Positions 15,001 to 23,780 of a stretch of 42,113 nucleotides of DNA are shown here, piece after piece (within the stretch, counting starts at the first letter, position 1; each line of letters begins with the position of its first letter). A model generated the notes under the pieces. The model worked only from the letters and a program-made list of their open reading frames with translations, searched no databases and had not been told where the DNA came from. Both the position numbers and the translations under genes were made by a program. Source of the DNA: Candidatus Poribacteria bacterium (GTDB taxonomy: Bacteria > Poribacteria > WGA-4E > PCPOR2b); assembly GCA_003635265.1 (NCBI GenBank), contig PYIZ01000014.1, positions 1 through 42,113 on the forward strand, given 5' to 3'.

Positions 15001-16454
15001 GTTGCAGCCGTCCCATTGCCATCAGATAAACACCAGTCGTACGGACCGGGACCGGTATGGCAAACCATCTCAGCGATCTGACGGCGCATCAAATCCACCC
15101 GTTCACCGTGTTCAGGTCGAGCAGCGAGGTTTCGCATTTCGTCCGCATCCGTCTCTAGGTCGTACAGCTCGTCGATATCAAAGCGGTTGCGGATATATTT
15201 CCAACGTCCATCGTAGACCATCACATGAGCGGCTAGCTGTTCTGGATCCTGTGCGCCGCGATAAATCGCTTCATTGCTGGAAACCTCGGCAAAGACCGGC
15301 TGGGGGTTAGGTTCTCTGCCTGCGAGGATTGCTGACGCAACGGAGCGCCCATCAATCGGTGATGGCGGTTCCTCGCCTGCCAGTTCAAGCAGGGTTGGCA
15401 TTAGGTCAACGCCGCCCAACGGCGTTCTTATCCGAGTCCCCGCAGGTAATGTTCCGCTCCAAGAGAGCAGACACGGCACACGCACCGATGCCTCGTACAT
15501 GAGGCACTTCTCTGTGAAACCGTGGTCGCCGAACATCTCACCGTGATCGCTGATAAAGGCTACAATCGTGTTCTGTGCCATACCCTGCGTCTCAAGGGCA
15601 CGGAGCAAACGGCCAACCTGTGCGTCAATGTGCGTGACTAAGGCATAATAGTACGCAATCACCCGACGAAATTGGTCATCGGTCACAGTTGGGGGGATGC
15701 GAAACTTCGCGCGTTCTTGAAATGCGGGTTTGCCGTCGAGGGGATCCCGAAATGAAGCGGGCAGTGGTATCTGGTCTTCTGGATACAGTTCAACCAGTTC
15801 AGGTGGGACCAAGATGCGTGGGTGCGGGTCTTTGATGCTTACAAATAGGAAGAACGGGTCATCGTGCAGTTGCTGGATAAATTCGAGGGACCGATCTATC
15901 GTCCATGTGGTGCGCTGTTGTCGCGGGTCGGTGATTACCCCAAATTCCAGCGTATTTCCGTACTGTGTCATCCCTTCAGCGTCTTTGAGATAGAGATTGG
16001 GGACTCCCGCACGATCAAAGGAATCGAAGAGCGGATCGGGATAGTCTTTGCCGAGATAGCGATAGGTGCACCAGAAATCATCAAACCCGTGCTGCGGGAG
16101 ATGATCGTTCCCAAGATGCCAAGGTCCGACCATACCGCAGCGATATCCGGCGGATTTGAGGACATCACCGATGGTCACGCTGTCAGGGGGCAGGTGGCTA
16201 CCCCATCTCCCAACCAAGCTGGGACCGTAATTTTTGAGTTGTAGGTGGGCGTGGGGGTAGAGTCCCGTCAGCCAACTAGCGCGGGCGGGCGAGCAAACAG
16301 GGGAGGCGCAGTAGGCGTTTTCAAAGCAGACCCCACTTTGAGCCAACTGATCCAAATGTGGCGTCTGGACAATCGAACTTCCTGCGAAGCCAGCAGCATC
16401 CCAGCGCATCTGATCGCACATTATCAGTATGATGTTGGGGTGAGATTGGGGCAT
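14994..16454 (-). CDS. Type I sulfatase (arylsulfatase family)
   Basis: A 486-residue sulfatase. The N-terminal metal-binding part has NIILIMCDQMRWD. The active-site signature is CSPARASWLTG (Cys about residue 54), the C-x-P-x-R form that is converted to formylglycine by an anaerobic or aerobic maturase encoded elsewhere. Other ligands appear in FVSIKDPHPR and FISDHGEMFGDHG. The C-terminal region has YDLETDADEMRNLA, typical of the family. There is no signal peptide, so it may act in the cytoplasm or need another route. AAGGAATATC precedes the ATG. Likely substrate: sulfated sugars. Confidence 0.93.
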   Translation of the reverse strand: MPQSHPNIILIMCDQMRWDAAGFAGSSIVQTPHLDQLAQSGVCFENAYCASPVCSPARASWLTGLYPHAHLQLKNYGPSLVGRWGSHLPPDSVTIGDVLKSAGYRCGMVGPWHLGNDHLPQHGFDDFWCTYRYLGKDYPDPLFDSFDRAGVPNLYLKDAEGMTQYGNTLEFGVITDPRQQRTTWTIDRSLEFIQQLHDDPFFLFVSIKDPHPRILVPPELVELYPEDQIPLPASFRDPLDGKPAFQERAKFRIPPTVTDDQFRRVIAYYYALVTHIDAQVGRLLRALETQGMAQNTIVAFISDHGEMFGDHGFTEKCLMYEASVRVPCLLSWSGTLPAGTRIRTPLGGVDLMPTLLELAGEEPPSPIDGRSVASAILAGREPNPQPVFAEVSSNEAIYRGAQDPEQLAAHVMVYDGRWKYIRNRFDIDELYDLETDADEMRNLAARPEHGERVDLMRRQIAEMVCHTGPGPYDWCLSDGNGTAATQ

Positions 16455-16772
16455 GATATTCCTTAAGGGCGTGAAACGTAAAAATCATTGGTTCAGCGGT
16501 TCATTTAGCCCCAGCGGGGCGACAGGTCTATAGTACACCGATAAACAAATACCCCAAAGCCCCAGAGGGGCGACATGTGTATCCAAAGGGTGGAACGTAA
16601 GCAGAATGAACCAACCAACCCAATGAACTCCCCGATAATTAGTTTACACCGATTTATCGGGGGGATCCACAGGAACTTGAACAATGTGGAAAAAACTTTC
16701 TCACTAAACTAGCACTAAAGGCTAATTATAGCAGAAAGTAGGGTTGATAACCATCAATTTGTAGAGGGAAAA
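16455..16772. other. Intergenic region with REP-like palindromes
   Basis: 318 bases between divergent genes, with no credible coding. They hold two direct copies of a palindromic unit (16507-16583) and the inverted repeat CCCCGATAA/TTATCGGGG (16630-16638 and 16654-16662, 15-nt loop). Promoters for the two flanking genes must lie here but I could not identify them with confidence. Confidence 0.6.
16507..16583. repeat. Two REP-like palindromic units
   Basis: AGCCCCAGCGGGGCGACAGG at 16507 and AGCCCCAGAGGGGCGACATG at 16558 are direct copies 51 bp apart. Each has a GCCCC/GGGGC stem followed by GACA and TNTAT. The two differ in loop and tail, as expected for dispersed REP-type sequences. Confidence 0.65.
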
Positions 16773-18143
16773 ATGGCACAACATGATAATGACAGCACAC
16801 CTATCCATATCGGTACAGATCGTCAACTATTCGTGGACGATTTCTGGATTGCTGAAGCGCAAGATGTCACGCGGCAGTTGCATGAGCCGGTGCGTCGTGA
16901 GGTTGTAATTGCCGCTGAACATCCGTGGGAACGGGGCGGCGTCTCCTACATGGTAACGTTCCGCGAGGGTGATCGCTTTCGAGCGTGGTATCGCTGCGAT
17001 CAGGAGATGCCAATTCGTGGTGAGCGTCTGCCGCTCTACGCTTACGCTGAAAGCACGGACGGGATTCATTGGGAGAAACCACAACTCGGACTGATTGAGT
17101 TTCAAGGTTCAAAGGACAATAACCTTGTTTGGATGGGACCGGGCAACAACATGTCGCCGTTCCTTGATCTCAACCCCGACGCATCGGACGAAGAACGGTA
17201 CAAAGCCATTGTGCGTACTAGCGATGTGCTTGCGTTAGTCTCTCCGGACGGTCTCCGCTGGCGACTCATGCAGGACGAACCAATCCTGACCGAACGACCC
17301 TTTGATTCGCACAACATCGCCTTTTGGGACACGGAACGGGAGGAATATGTCGCCTACACGCGGGGGGTGGCAGGTCGGGGCAACTTCAAAAATGGGGTGC
17401 GTTGGATTCGACGATCGACTTCTAAAGATTTTCGTCATTGGACACCGCTTGAATTGATTGACACAGGTGATACTCCCTTTGAACATCTTTATACTAATGC
17501 CTGTGTGCCTTATGAGCGTGCGCCGGGGATGTATCTGATGTTTCCTGCGCGTTTTGTGCCGGAGCGCGAGCCGATTCCGGGTTGGGAATACGGTTCGGGT
17601 GTGAATGACATTGTGTTCATGTCTAGCCGCGATGGAATCCATTTCGATCGCAGCTTCATGGAGGCTTTTGTCCGTCCCGGACTTGATGAAGGTAATTGGC
17701 ATGAGCGTGGGATTTATATGGAGCGGGGCATTCTGGAAACGTCGCCGGAGGAACTCTCGCTATACAGTATGGCAAATTGGAGGCTGCCGAGTGTTCATAT
17801 TCGTCGGTTCTCGCTCCGAACGGACGGGTTTGTGTCGGTCCATGCAGGGTACGTCGGGGGTGAGTTTGTTACCCGTCCGTTGATTTTCGCGGGAGATAGT
17901 CTGAGATTGAACTTTTCGACATCGGCGGTGGGATCTGTGCGGGTTGAGATTCAGGATATTGAAGGACATCCGCAGCCGGGCTTTACATTGGACGAATGTC
18001 CTGAGATATTCGGCGATGAGATTGATGGTACGGTTAAGTGGGAGGGTGGCGGAGATATGCGCTCGTTGGTTGGGAAGCCGGTGCGGTTACGTTTTGTCCT
18101 CAAGGATGCGGATCTGTTTGCGTTTCGGTTTGAAGGGAATTAA
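16773..18143 (+). CDS. Glycoside-hydrolase-like beta-propeller protein
   Basis: A 456-residue cytoplasmic protein. It opens with a motif seen in uncharacterised propeller proteins, DRQLFVDDFWIAEAQDVTR, then ERGGVSYMVTFREGDRFRAW and ESTDGIHWEKPQLGL. Repeated segments such as VSPDGLRWRL, DTEREEYVAYTRG and SSRDGIHFDRS resemble blades of GH32/GH43-like five-bladed propellers. The C-terminal 100 residues (LIFAGDSLRLNFSTSAVGSV on) look like a beta-sandwich. Such proteins are common near sulfatases and PhyH genes in Planctomycetes and Poribacteria. Enzyme activity is not established. AGAGGG precedes the ATG. Confidence 0.65.
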   Translation: MAQHDNDSTPIHIGTDRQLFVDDFWIAEAQDVTRQLHEPVRREVVIAAEHPWERGGVSYMVTFREGDRFRAWYRCDQEMPIRGERLPLYAYAESTDGIHWEKPQLGLIEFQGSKDNNLVWMGPGNNMSPFLDLNPDASDEERYKAIVRTSDVLALVSPDGLRWRLMQDEPILTERPFDSHNIAFWDTEREEYVAYTRGVAGRGNFKNGVRWIRRSTSKDFRHWTPLELIDTGDTPFEHLYTNACVPYERAPGMYLMFPARFVPEREPIPGWEYGSGVNDIVFMSSRDGIHFDRSFMEAFVRPGLDEGNWHERGIYMERGILETSPEELSLYSMANWRLPSVHIRRFSLRTDGFVSVHAGYVGGEFVTRPLIFAGDSLRLNFSTSAVGSVRVEIQDIEGHPQPGFTLDECPEIFGDEIDGTVKWEGGGDMRSLVGKPVRLRFVLKDADLFAFRFEGN

Positions 18144-18146
18144 TCA

Positions 18147-18275
18147 TTGTCTGAATCAGGATGCTCAAGATTTAAGGATTCACAGGATTATAGAAACAAC
18201 CAAATATGTCTGAGGCGGGTGTATCGTTATTGTCTGAATCACGGATTAAACAGATGACGCTGATGACGCTGATTT
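18147..18275. repeat. Intergenic TGTCTGAATCA repeat pair
   Basis: ATTGTCTGAATCAGGATG (18147) and ATTGTCTGAATCACGGATTA (about 18231) start two related AT-rich strings. The second ends in a short tandem GATGACGCT x2. Between the convergent ends at 18143 and 18397 nothing else is recognisable except a further repeat-like string around 18300-18355 containing GTCGTAACGCGCAATGAATT. Confidence 0.5.
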
Positions 18276-18396
18276 AAAAACGTATGACTTACGCAGTAGT
18301 ATTGTAGTTCGGTGATGACTCGCCCGTCGTAACGCGCAATGAATTACGCTACTACGAACCTAATTAATCAGCTTTTCAGGTGGGAAAATGCTATTA

Positions 18397-20589
18397 CTAC
18401 CGAATCACAGCGATTTTTGTGCCTTCCGTCCGCGATTCGCCATCTGCATCGGTTGCGGTGATACGGCAGATGTAAACCCCGGGTGCGACAAATTCAAAGA
18501 GGTTCCGCTTGCCTTCCCAAGTAAAGGCGTCGTTTGCACCCAGTTGACCGCCGTTGTCTCCTGCAAGAAATACACTTTCAAGGACCTGCTCACCGACGGT
18601 GTCGTAGATGGAGACGATGACCTCCGCATCACGGCTCAATGTATACGTTAGTTTGAGGGCAGTTCTCGGTTGGTTGAGACGGAGTGGGTTGGGGTAGGCA
18701 ACGATGTTTTCGATGGTCACGCGCGGATCCATCACCGTCAATTCAGTTTCGATCCGATTGTTGTTGAAATTAGACTCAAAGACACGTGTATCGTCGTTCA
18801 CCACGGCACGGAGGGTATATACGCCCCAAGTAGCTGGTGTGAAGCGATTGCTGACTGTTTTCGGTTGGTTGACACTCAGGGCTACGCTTTGTTCGGGTAG
18901 GGTTTCGGAGGTCCCATCGGGATTGACAACGACGAATTGAACGGTGATGTTCTCAACAGGAACAGGACCCGCATTTGTCACCTCCGCACTGATCATAACC
19001 TCATCCCCTTTTGTAGGAGAGGGGTTGGAGACAGCGATGCCTTTGGATTCCCAGAAGATATCCGGGTTCAGTGGCGGGCTTGATCCAACGATGGGGCGAG
19101 CGAGTTCAGCAAGGGTCGCTACGGCTAACTTGATAGCCAATTCTCCCAACAGCGGTATCGAGATTTTTGTTAAGTTATCCTCTTGACTGTGGATATATTC
19201 GGTTGACTCGTCGGGCGCATCGAGAGACGATTCCTCCGCCACCATCACCGCCGGTATGCCGATGTCCCAAAATGGGGAGTGGTCACTGAAGATAAAACTA
19301 GGATCATTTTTCAGGCGCAGATCTATCGGCAGTCTGTATCGCTCTGCAGCGGCACCGAAGGCGTTGACAAGCCATTGCGACCCTTCATCGCCAAGTACAT
19401 GGATGTCCAAATTTCCGTCCGGGTCGTGTCCTAGGAGATCGAAATTTAGGACACCGGCGATGTCATCTCCACGCTCCCGAACCAACCGTGCATAATGTTT
19501 GCTGCCGAATAGGAACAACTCCTCCCCAGAAAAAGCGATAAATCGAATCGTATAGTCAAAATCTTGCTGGCTCAGAATGCGTGCCGTCTCCAGTATTTCG
19601 GCAATGCCTGACGCATTGTCGGATGCGCCCGGTGCTGCCATCCTTCTCCAGCCACCATCCCAACCGGGGGTTTTGGAGGCGATGCTGTCATAATGTCCCA
19701 CCATCAGATAGATCCGATCTTTGTTTGGACCTTTCCCCGGTAGCGTGGCGATCACATTCCGCATGACGTATTCGCCGATTAGCGTTCCAAGCGCGGATCG
19801 ACGCCGGTGATCAAACGAGTCAAATTCGACCTCTAGACCGTAGCTGCGAAACTGTTGAGCTATGTAGTCTGCGGAGTTATCGCAAGCGTGATCGGGTTGC
19901 GGCTTGTCATCAAACTGAACGGCATCACGAACTCGGAGAGCGTATCGGCTTCGGAAAAACTGTCCCGGCCGCTGAAGGTCTTCATTCTCGACGAGGGCAA
20001 TAGTCTGCCAAACCCATCGCATGCCATCTGCTTGATCGAGTAGTCCTTGAATGACCGATTGCTGCTGGGGTGATGCGGATATACTCGGAGCGAACGAGGG
20101 TGGCTGGAAGTCGGGTAGGACAATATTGGCAGGGAGTTTCGCACGGTGATGTACTGGCAGGTCTAACAGGATGGATTCAAGATTGATGTGCAATTTGAGC
20201 AGGGAAAGACCACCGAACTGGTATAAAATTTCCCCATACCTTTCGATTGCCGTTCGTTCATCCGCTGAAGGGACCCAAAGGACGTAATAGTTGAAGCCGG
20301 GCGTAACGGTATCCAGAACCTGTGGGTCTGGCAGTTCGTTCAACGCATCCTGATGCGCCTTGATGGAACCGGACTTCAGAGGGACCTGAATGATGGCAAA
20401 ATCAGGTGTGCGATAGCGCAATTTGATCCCGTGATGCGCTTGGAGAAACTGGAGGTGTTGGTTGGAACTATCGGGGACCTTGATGAGTAGATCCCCTTGG
20501 GCAGAGAGGATTGCTGGAATGAAGATTAAAAAAATAAGAACAGAGATAAATCTCTTGACCATTTGCAGTTTATGATTGGTTGACGGCAT
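18397..20589 (-). CDS. Secreted M28-family aminopeptidase with CARDB and FlgD/T9SS-like C-terminal domains
   Basis: A 730-residue exported peptidase. A hydrophobic signal (VKRFISVLIFLIFIPAILSA) lies at residues 11-30. The di-zinc M28 site is complete: GHYDSI (about 298-303), GASDNASG (321-328), FSGEEL (353-358), NFDLLGHD (382-389) and YIHSQED (465-471). A CARDB/Ig-like adhesion domain (EVTNAGPVPVENITVQF) occupies about 515-615. The last 90 residues (YPNPLRLNQ ... VIVSIYDTVGEQVLES ... APGVYICRITATD) match the FlgD-like fold used as a type IX secretion or surface-sorting tag. The start may be this ATG or Met10. It follows the SDR gene after 8 bp. Confidence 0.92.
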   Translation of the reverse strand: MPSTNHKLQMVKRFISVLIFLIFIPAILSAQGDLLIKVPDSSNQHLQFLQAHHGIKLRYRTPDFAIIQVPLKSGSIKAHQDALNELPDPQVLDTVTPGFNYYVLWVPSADERTAIERYGEILYQFGGLSLLKLHINLESILLDLPVHHRAKLPANIVLPDFQPPSFAPSISASPQQQSVIQGLLDQADGMRWVWQTIALVENEDLQRPGQFFRSRYALRVRDAVQFDDKPQPDHACDNSADYIAQQFRSYGLEVEFDSFDHRRRSALGTLIGEYVMRNVIATLPGKGPNKDRIYLMVGHYDSIASKTPGWDGGWRRMAAPGASDNASGIAEILETARILSQQDFDYTIRFIAFSGEELFLFGSKHYARLVRERGDDIAGVLNFDLLGHDPDGNLDIHVLGDEGSQWLVNAFGAAAERYRLPIDLRLKNDPSFIFSDHSPFWDIGIPAVMVAEESSLDAPDESTEYIHSQEDNLTKISIPLLGELAIKLAVATLAELARPIVGSSPPLNPDIFWESKGIAVSNPSPTKGDEVMISAEVTNAGPVPVENITVQFVVVNPDGTSETLPEQSVALSVNQPKTVSNRFTPATWGVYTLRAVVNDDTRVFESNFNNNRIETELTVMDPRVTIENIVAYPNPLRLNQPRTALKLTYTLSRDAEVIVSIYDTVGEQVLESVFLAGDNGGQLGANDAFTWEGKRNLFEFVAPGVYICRITATDADGESRTEGTKIAVIR

Positions 20590-20597
20590 GATTCTGG

Positions 20598-21320
20598 CTA
20601 CGCCAAGCCTGAAGGCAGCATAATCAATTCAGGAACATAAACCCGTGCTGGCAGCGAAGCCACCAATAGACACGCATCGGCTACATCCTGTGGTTGTAGG
20701 GATTTTGCCATCACTTCGGGTGGGGTTGGCACAGGACGTTGCAGGACGAGTGGCGTATCCGTCAAACCAGGGAAGAGCATGGAGGTGCGGATGCCGTTCT
20801 CTTTCTCTTCTTGGAACGTGCCGTGAGCGAGACCGACCATCCCGTGCTTGGTTGCTTGGTAGGAAACGCCGGAGGTATCGGGACGTTGCACCGCTCCACT
20901 GGAGACATAGATAATCAAGCCATCCTGTTGATCTCGCATCGTCGGCAGGACCGCTTTCGTACAATAAAACGCTCCGGTCAGGTTCGTCTGGATCATCATA
21001 TCCCACGTTTCGTTCGATAAAACTTCAAGACTCCGTTCGGGGATGTTTGTGCCGGTGACATAGACGAGCAGATCAATCCGTCCAAAGCCTTCTAATGTTG
21101 TTGCAATGAGCCTATCCACGGCTGTCGAATTTTGCACGTCAGTCGGGCAGGCGATTGCATTCTCGCCAATCTCTTCCGCCAACGTTGCGAGCTTATCGGC
21201 GCTCCGCGCAGCCAAAACCACCTTTGCCCCTGCTTCAGCAAAAGTAACCGCGGTTGCTCTGCCCATGCCACTGCTACTTCCCACAACAATGGCGACCTTA
21301 TCCGCTAATGAAAAACCCAT
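20598..21320 (-). CDS. Short-chain dehydrogenase/reductase
   Basis: A 240-residue classical SDR. Cofactor motif VVGSSSGMGRATA, NAIACPTDVQ, YVTGTNIPERS (the NNAG-like position reads VTGTN), catalytic Ser in YVSSGAV and YQATK as the YxxxK pair. GMGRA with ARSADK downstream suggests NADP(H) preference. Substrate unknown. GGGAGAT precedes the ATG. It is 8 bp upstream of the M28 peptidase gene and likely cotranscribed. Confidence 0.92.
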   Translation of the reverse strand: MGFSLADKVAIVVGSSSGMGRATAVTFAEAGAKVVLAARSADKLATLAEEIGENAIACPTDVQNSTAVDRLIATTLEGFGRIDLLVYVTGTNIPERSLEVLSNETWDMMIQTNLTGAFYCTKAVLPTMRDQQDGLIIYVSSGAVQRPDTSGVSYQATKHGMVGLAHGTFQEEKENGIRTSMLFPGLTDTPLVLQRPVPTPPEVMAKSLQPQDVADACLLVASLPARVYVPELIMLPSGLA

Positions 21321-21368
21321 AAAATGATCTCCCTGTTCTCCTAAAAAACCTGATATCTGAGATATTTT

Positions 21369-21602
21369 CTAAGGTCTCAGATACATCAATGCCATTTGAA
21401 AGTCTCGACGTTCGGAGCAGTGTACGCACCACCACTGTGATGTTCCATCGGCTTGGTTTACCTGTAAAACCCATAGATGCTTGCAATCCGCTCGTTGTCC
21501 TGATTGGGGGATTTGCTCAAGGTTATCCCACTCGCAATCTAGGCAAAATGCGGACTCGTCTTTGAGCGTTTGGATTTTACCGCCGCATTTGGGACAGATC
21601 AA
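21369..21602 (-). CDS. Small protein with two zinc-ribbon-like cysteine clusters
   Basis: 77 residues: MICPKCGGKIQTL, then AFCLDCEWDNLEQIP, then DCKHLWVLQV and WWCVHCSERRDFQ, i.e. CxxC, CxxC and a Cys-His/CxxC group. I do not recognise the family; it may bind zinc and nucleic acid or protein. Translation probably starts at TTG 21602, which has GGAGGAGG about eight bases upstream. Reading frame is short but cysteine spacing is orderly. Confidence 0.7.
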   Translation of the reverse strand: MICPKCGGKIQTLKDESAFCLDCEWDNLEQIPQSGQRADCKHLWVLQVNQADGTSQWWCVHCSERRDFQMALMYLRP

Positions 21603-21972
21603 TGTAGACGCCTCCTCCCACGAACAACTCAGAATGGCTGCTGGACTTTAGTGTATGGAATTCATTACTTGTTGTCAAGTCTTATCTTCTTGTTTATCTT
21701 GACTCTATAATTGCTCTCTGCTAAACTACAGAGTATACAGGAACACTATCCTTTAAAAAAATGCAAGTTACCACCTCTCGCCCCGCTGGAACCCATGAAG
21801 AATAATACGTAATGCGTCTCCATTCCGAGAGTGTTCCACATGCGTAAGAACAACCGTCTCGATCCTTACCCATTAGGTTTCACGCATCCTACAACACATA
21901 TCGTCCTTCCCCGAATCGGGCTTCAAAACTGGAGCGAAGGGTTGAGCGCTTCAGGCTTTATAGGAGAATTAA
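21603..21972. other. Intergenic region upstream of the Gfo/Idh/MocA gene
   Basis: 370 bases between divergent genes. It holds a possible sigma70 promoter (21699-21727), a leader with CATTCCGAGAGTG and CCGAATCGGG strings, and AGGAG just before the ATG at 21973. No small gene or stable long hairpin was seen. Confidence 0.5.
21699..21727 (+). promoter_or_regulatory. Candidate promoter for the Gfo/Idh/MocA gene
   Basis: TTGACT (21699-21704), 17 nt, TAAACT (21722-21727). A second overlapping choice is TTGTCA (21672) with TATCTT (21695). Both have correct spacing; the region is AT-rich so chance matches are possible. Confidence 0.35.
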
Positions 21973-22956
21973 ATGAAAGTTGCAGTGATTGGATTAGCGG
22001 GCGTCGGTCGCGCTCATGTTGATCGGTGGGCAAATAATCCTGACGCCGAGTTGGTCAGCGTATGTGATATCGTTCCACAAATTACAGACGATTTTGCGTC
22101 ACAGTACAGTGTCAAGGGTTATACCTCTACGGAAGAGATGCTGGATACGGAGGATTTAACGGCAATCAGTATCTGCACACCGCCGAAGATTCATCTAGCT
22201 TTAACACGCGCCGCGGCGGAGCGTGGCATTCATGTACTATGCGAGAAGCCGATGGCGAGCACAGTTTCGGATTGTCAGGAAATGATCGACGTATGCAAAT
22301 TGGCAGGTGTTGTCTTGCAGATTGGGCATAAGAAGCGGTTTATTCCACCGCTCTTACGTCTGAAGGAGCTAACGGAAGGCGAATTTGGACCGATTCAGTA
22401 CATGGTTCATCGGTATCCGCATCCGGGGATGTCGAACAAAGATTGGTTCTGGGCAGAGGACGATGGCGGCGGACCTATCCTCGAAAACGCTGTACATGCC
22501 GCAGACATTCTCGGCTTTTTGATGGGAGATGTCGAGCGGGTTTATGCTGAAGGTGGCACCTACTTTGCACCGCACCGGAAGCCACAGATTGACTGCGCGG
22601 TGTTTACCCTGCGCTTCAAAAGCGGTGCGGTTGGAGTTGTCAACGCTGGCATGGTGTCGGTGGGAGGGTTCAGTTTTGAGGATTTCTACGTTGCCAACGA
22701 AAATGGCGTCGCTGAAGTGACAGGCGGGTTTGATCGTGTGGACACTTTGCATTATTCTTTCCGAAACGATCCAGACACCTTGAACGAGGAAAACTACCCG
22801 GATTTTGATTCTTTCCGTGCAGAGATTGAGCATTTCATTAAGTGCATTCAGACGGGCAGCGAACCGCGGGCAAGTGGCGAAGCGGGTATGAAAGCGGTAG
22901 CGATTTGCCGTGCGGTGAAGCGGTCAGCGGAGATTGGGGAGCCGGTTATGTTGTAA
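21973..22956 (+). CDS. Gfo/Idh/MocA-family NAD(P)-dependent oxidoreductase
   Basis: A 327-residue enzyme. Rossmann motif VIGLAGVGRAHVDRW at the N-terminus, VSVCDI for cofactor selection, the signature LCEKPMA with the catalytic-type EKP, then the alpha/beta domain with ILENAVHAADILGFL and a C-terminal GEAGMKAVAICRAVKRSAE. Such enzymes oxidise or epimerise sugars and inositols. AGGAGAATTAA precedes the ATG. The next gene, a PhyH-type dioxygenase, starts 45 bp downstream on the same strand, so the two may act on one substrate. Confidence 0.93.
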   Translation: MKVAVIGLAGVGRAHVDRWANNPDAELVSVCDIVPQITDDFASQYSVKGYTSTEEMLDTEDLTAISICTPPKIHLALTRAAAERGIHVLCEKPMASTVSDCQEMIDVCKLAGVVLQIGHKKRFIPPLLRLKELTEGEFGPIQYMVHRYPHPGMSNKDWFWAEDDGGGPILENAVHAADILGFLMGDVERVYAEGGTYFAPHRKPQIDCAVFTLRFKSGAVGVVNAGMVSVGGFSFEDFYVANENGVAEVTGGFDRVDTLHYSFRNDPDTLNEENYPDFDSFRAEIEHFIKCIQTGSEPRASGEAGMKAVAICRAVKRSAEIGEPVML

Positions 22957-23001
22957 GATTCACACGCACGAGTAAAGCAAAATTGAAACACCAAGGAGAA
23001 T

Positions 23002-23769
23002 ATGATGAAACTCACGCCACAACAGATTGAACAGTTTCAGGAGAAAGGGTATCTCAAAATTCCACATCGCCTTATTACAGATGACCACCTCGCCTTGCTG
23101 CGCGAGCATTACGACACGTTGTTTGCGAAAAAACGTGGTACAAGCGGTGAGGGGCTGCGTAACCTTGCTGTCGTCGGTGAGACGGAGCAGGACGAAACCG
23201 CAGACCGCTCGGAGGAGATGCTGCAGATTATGGAGATGTGGCGTTATGATGAGGTGTATCGCGAGCTGCTCTATCATGAACCGTTGTTGGACATCGCAGA
23301 GAGCTTGATTGGACCTAATATTCAGTTGTTCCACGATCAAGCCCTTTATAAACCTGCCCGTCACGGCGGCGAAGTGCCGTGGCATCAGGACAACGGTTAC
23401 TGGCGTTGCACGCCAGCGAACCTCGTGAGTATCTGGATGGCACTCGACGATGCCGATGAAGAAAACGGGTGTATGAACGTGATCCCCGGTAGCCATTTGG
23501 AAAGTGCCCCAGATCACGACCGCGCCGTATCAGAGAAGGGGAAACTTCCTGCGTTGCTGCAGGCAGATGTGGATGAAAATCGTGCGGCACCTGTACCGCT
23601 CAAAGCGGGCTGCGGAATGGTGCACCACTGTATGATGTTGCATCAGACCAATCCGAATCGGTCACAGCGTAGACGTCGGGCGATGGTGATTCATTATATG
23701 CCGACCGGTACGCTGAACGGTAAAGGTGAGGGGATGACGGATCGTTTGTTGCTGCGTGGAGAGTTGTAG
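23002..23769 (+). CDS. PhyH-family Fe(II)/2-oxoglutarate oxygenase, third copy
   Basis: 255 residues. The iron site is VPWHQDNGYW (HxD) with distal His in CMMLHQTNPNRSQRRRRAMV, where an Arg of the run would bind 2-oxoglutarate. NLVSIWMALDDADEENGCMN and VIPGSHLES are classic PhyH-family core elements, closer to the general bacterial consensus than the two other copies. AAGGAG lies just upstream of two ATGs in a row (23002 and 23005). It sits behind the Gfo/Idh/MocA gene and converges on the dipeptidase gene, leaving 11 bp. Confidence 0.92.
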   Translation: MMKLTPQQIEQFQEKGYLKIPHRLITDDHLALLREHYDTLFAKKRGTSGEGLRNLAVVGETEQDETADRSEEMLQIMEMWRYDEVYRELLYHEPLLDIAESLIGPNIQLFHDQALYKPARHGGEVPWHQDNGYWRCTPANLVSIWMALDDADEENGCMNVIPGSHLESAPDHDRAVSEKGKLPALLQADVDENRAAPVPLKAGCGMVHHCMMLHQTNPNRSQRRRRAMVIHYMPTGTLNGKGEGMTDRLLLRGEL

Positions 23770-23780
23770 GGAAGCAATAC

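Noticed and set aside
16630..16662. CCCCGATAA/TTATCGGGG as a terminator
   Set aside because: It lies between divergent gene starts, has a 15-nt loop and no T-run, so transcription termination is not expected there.
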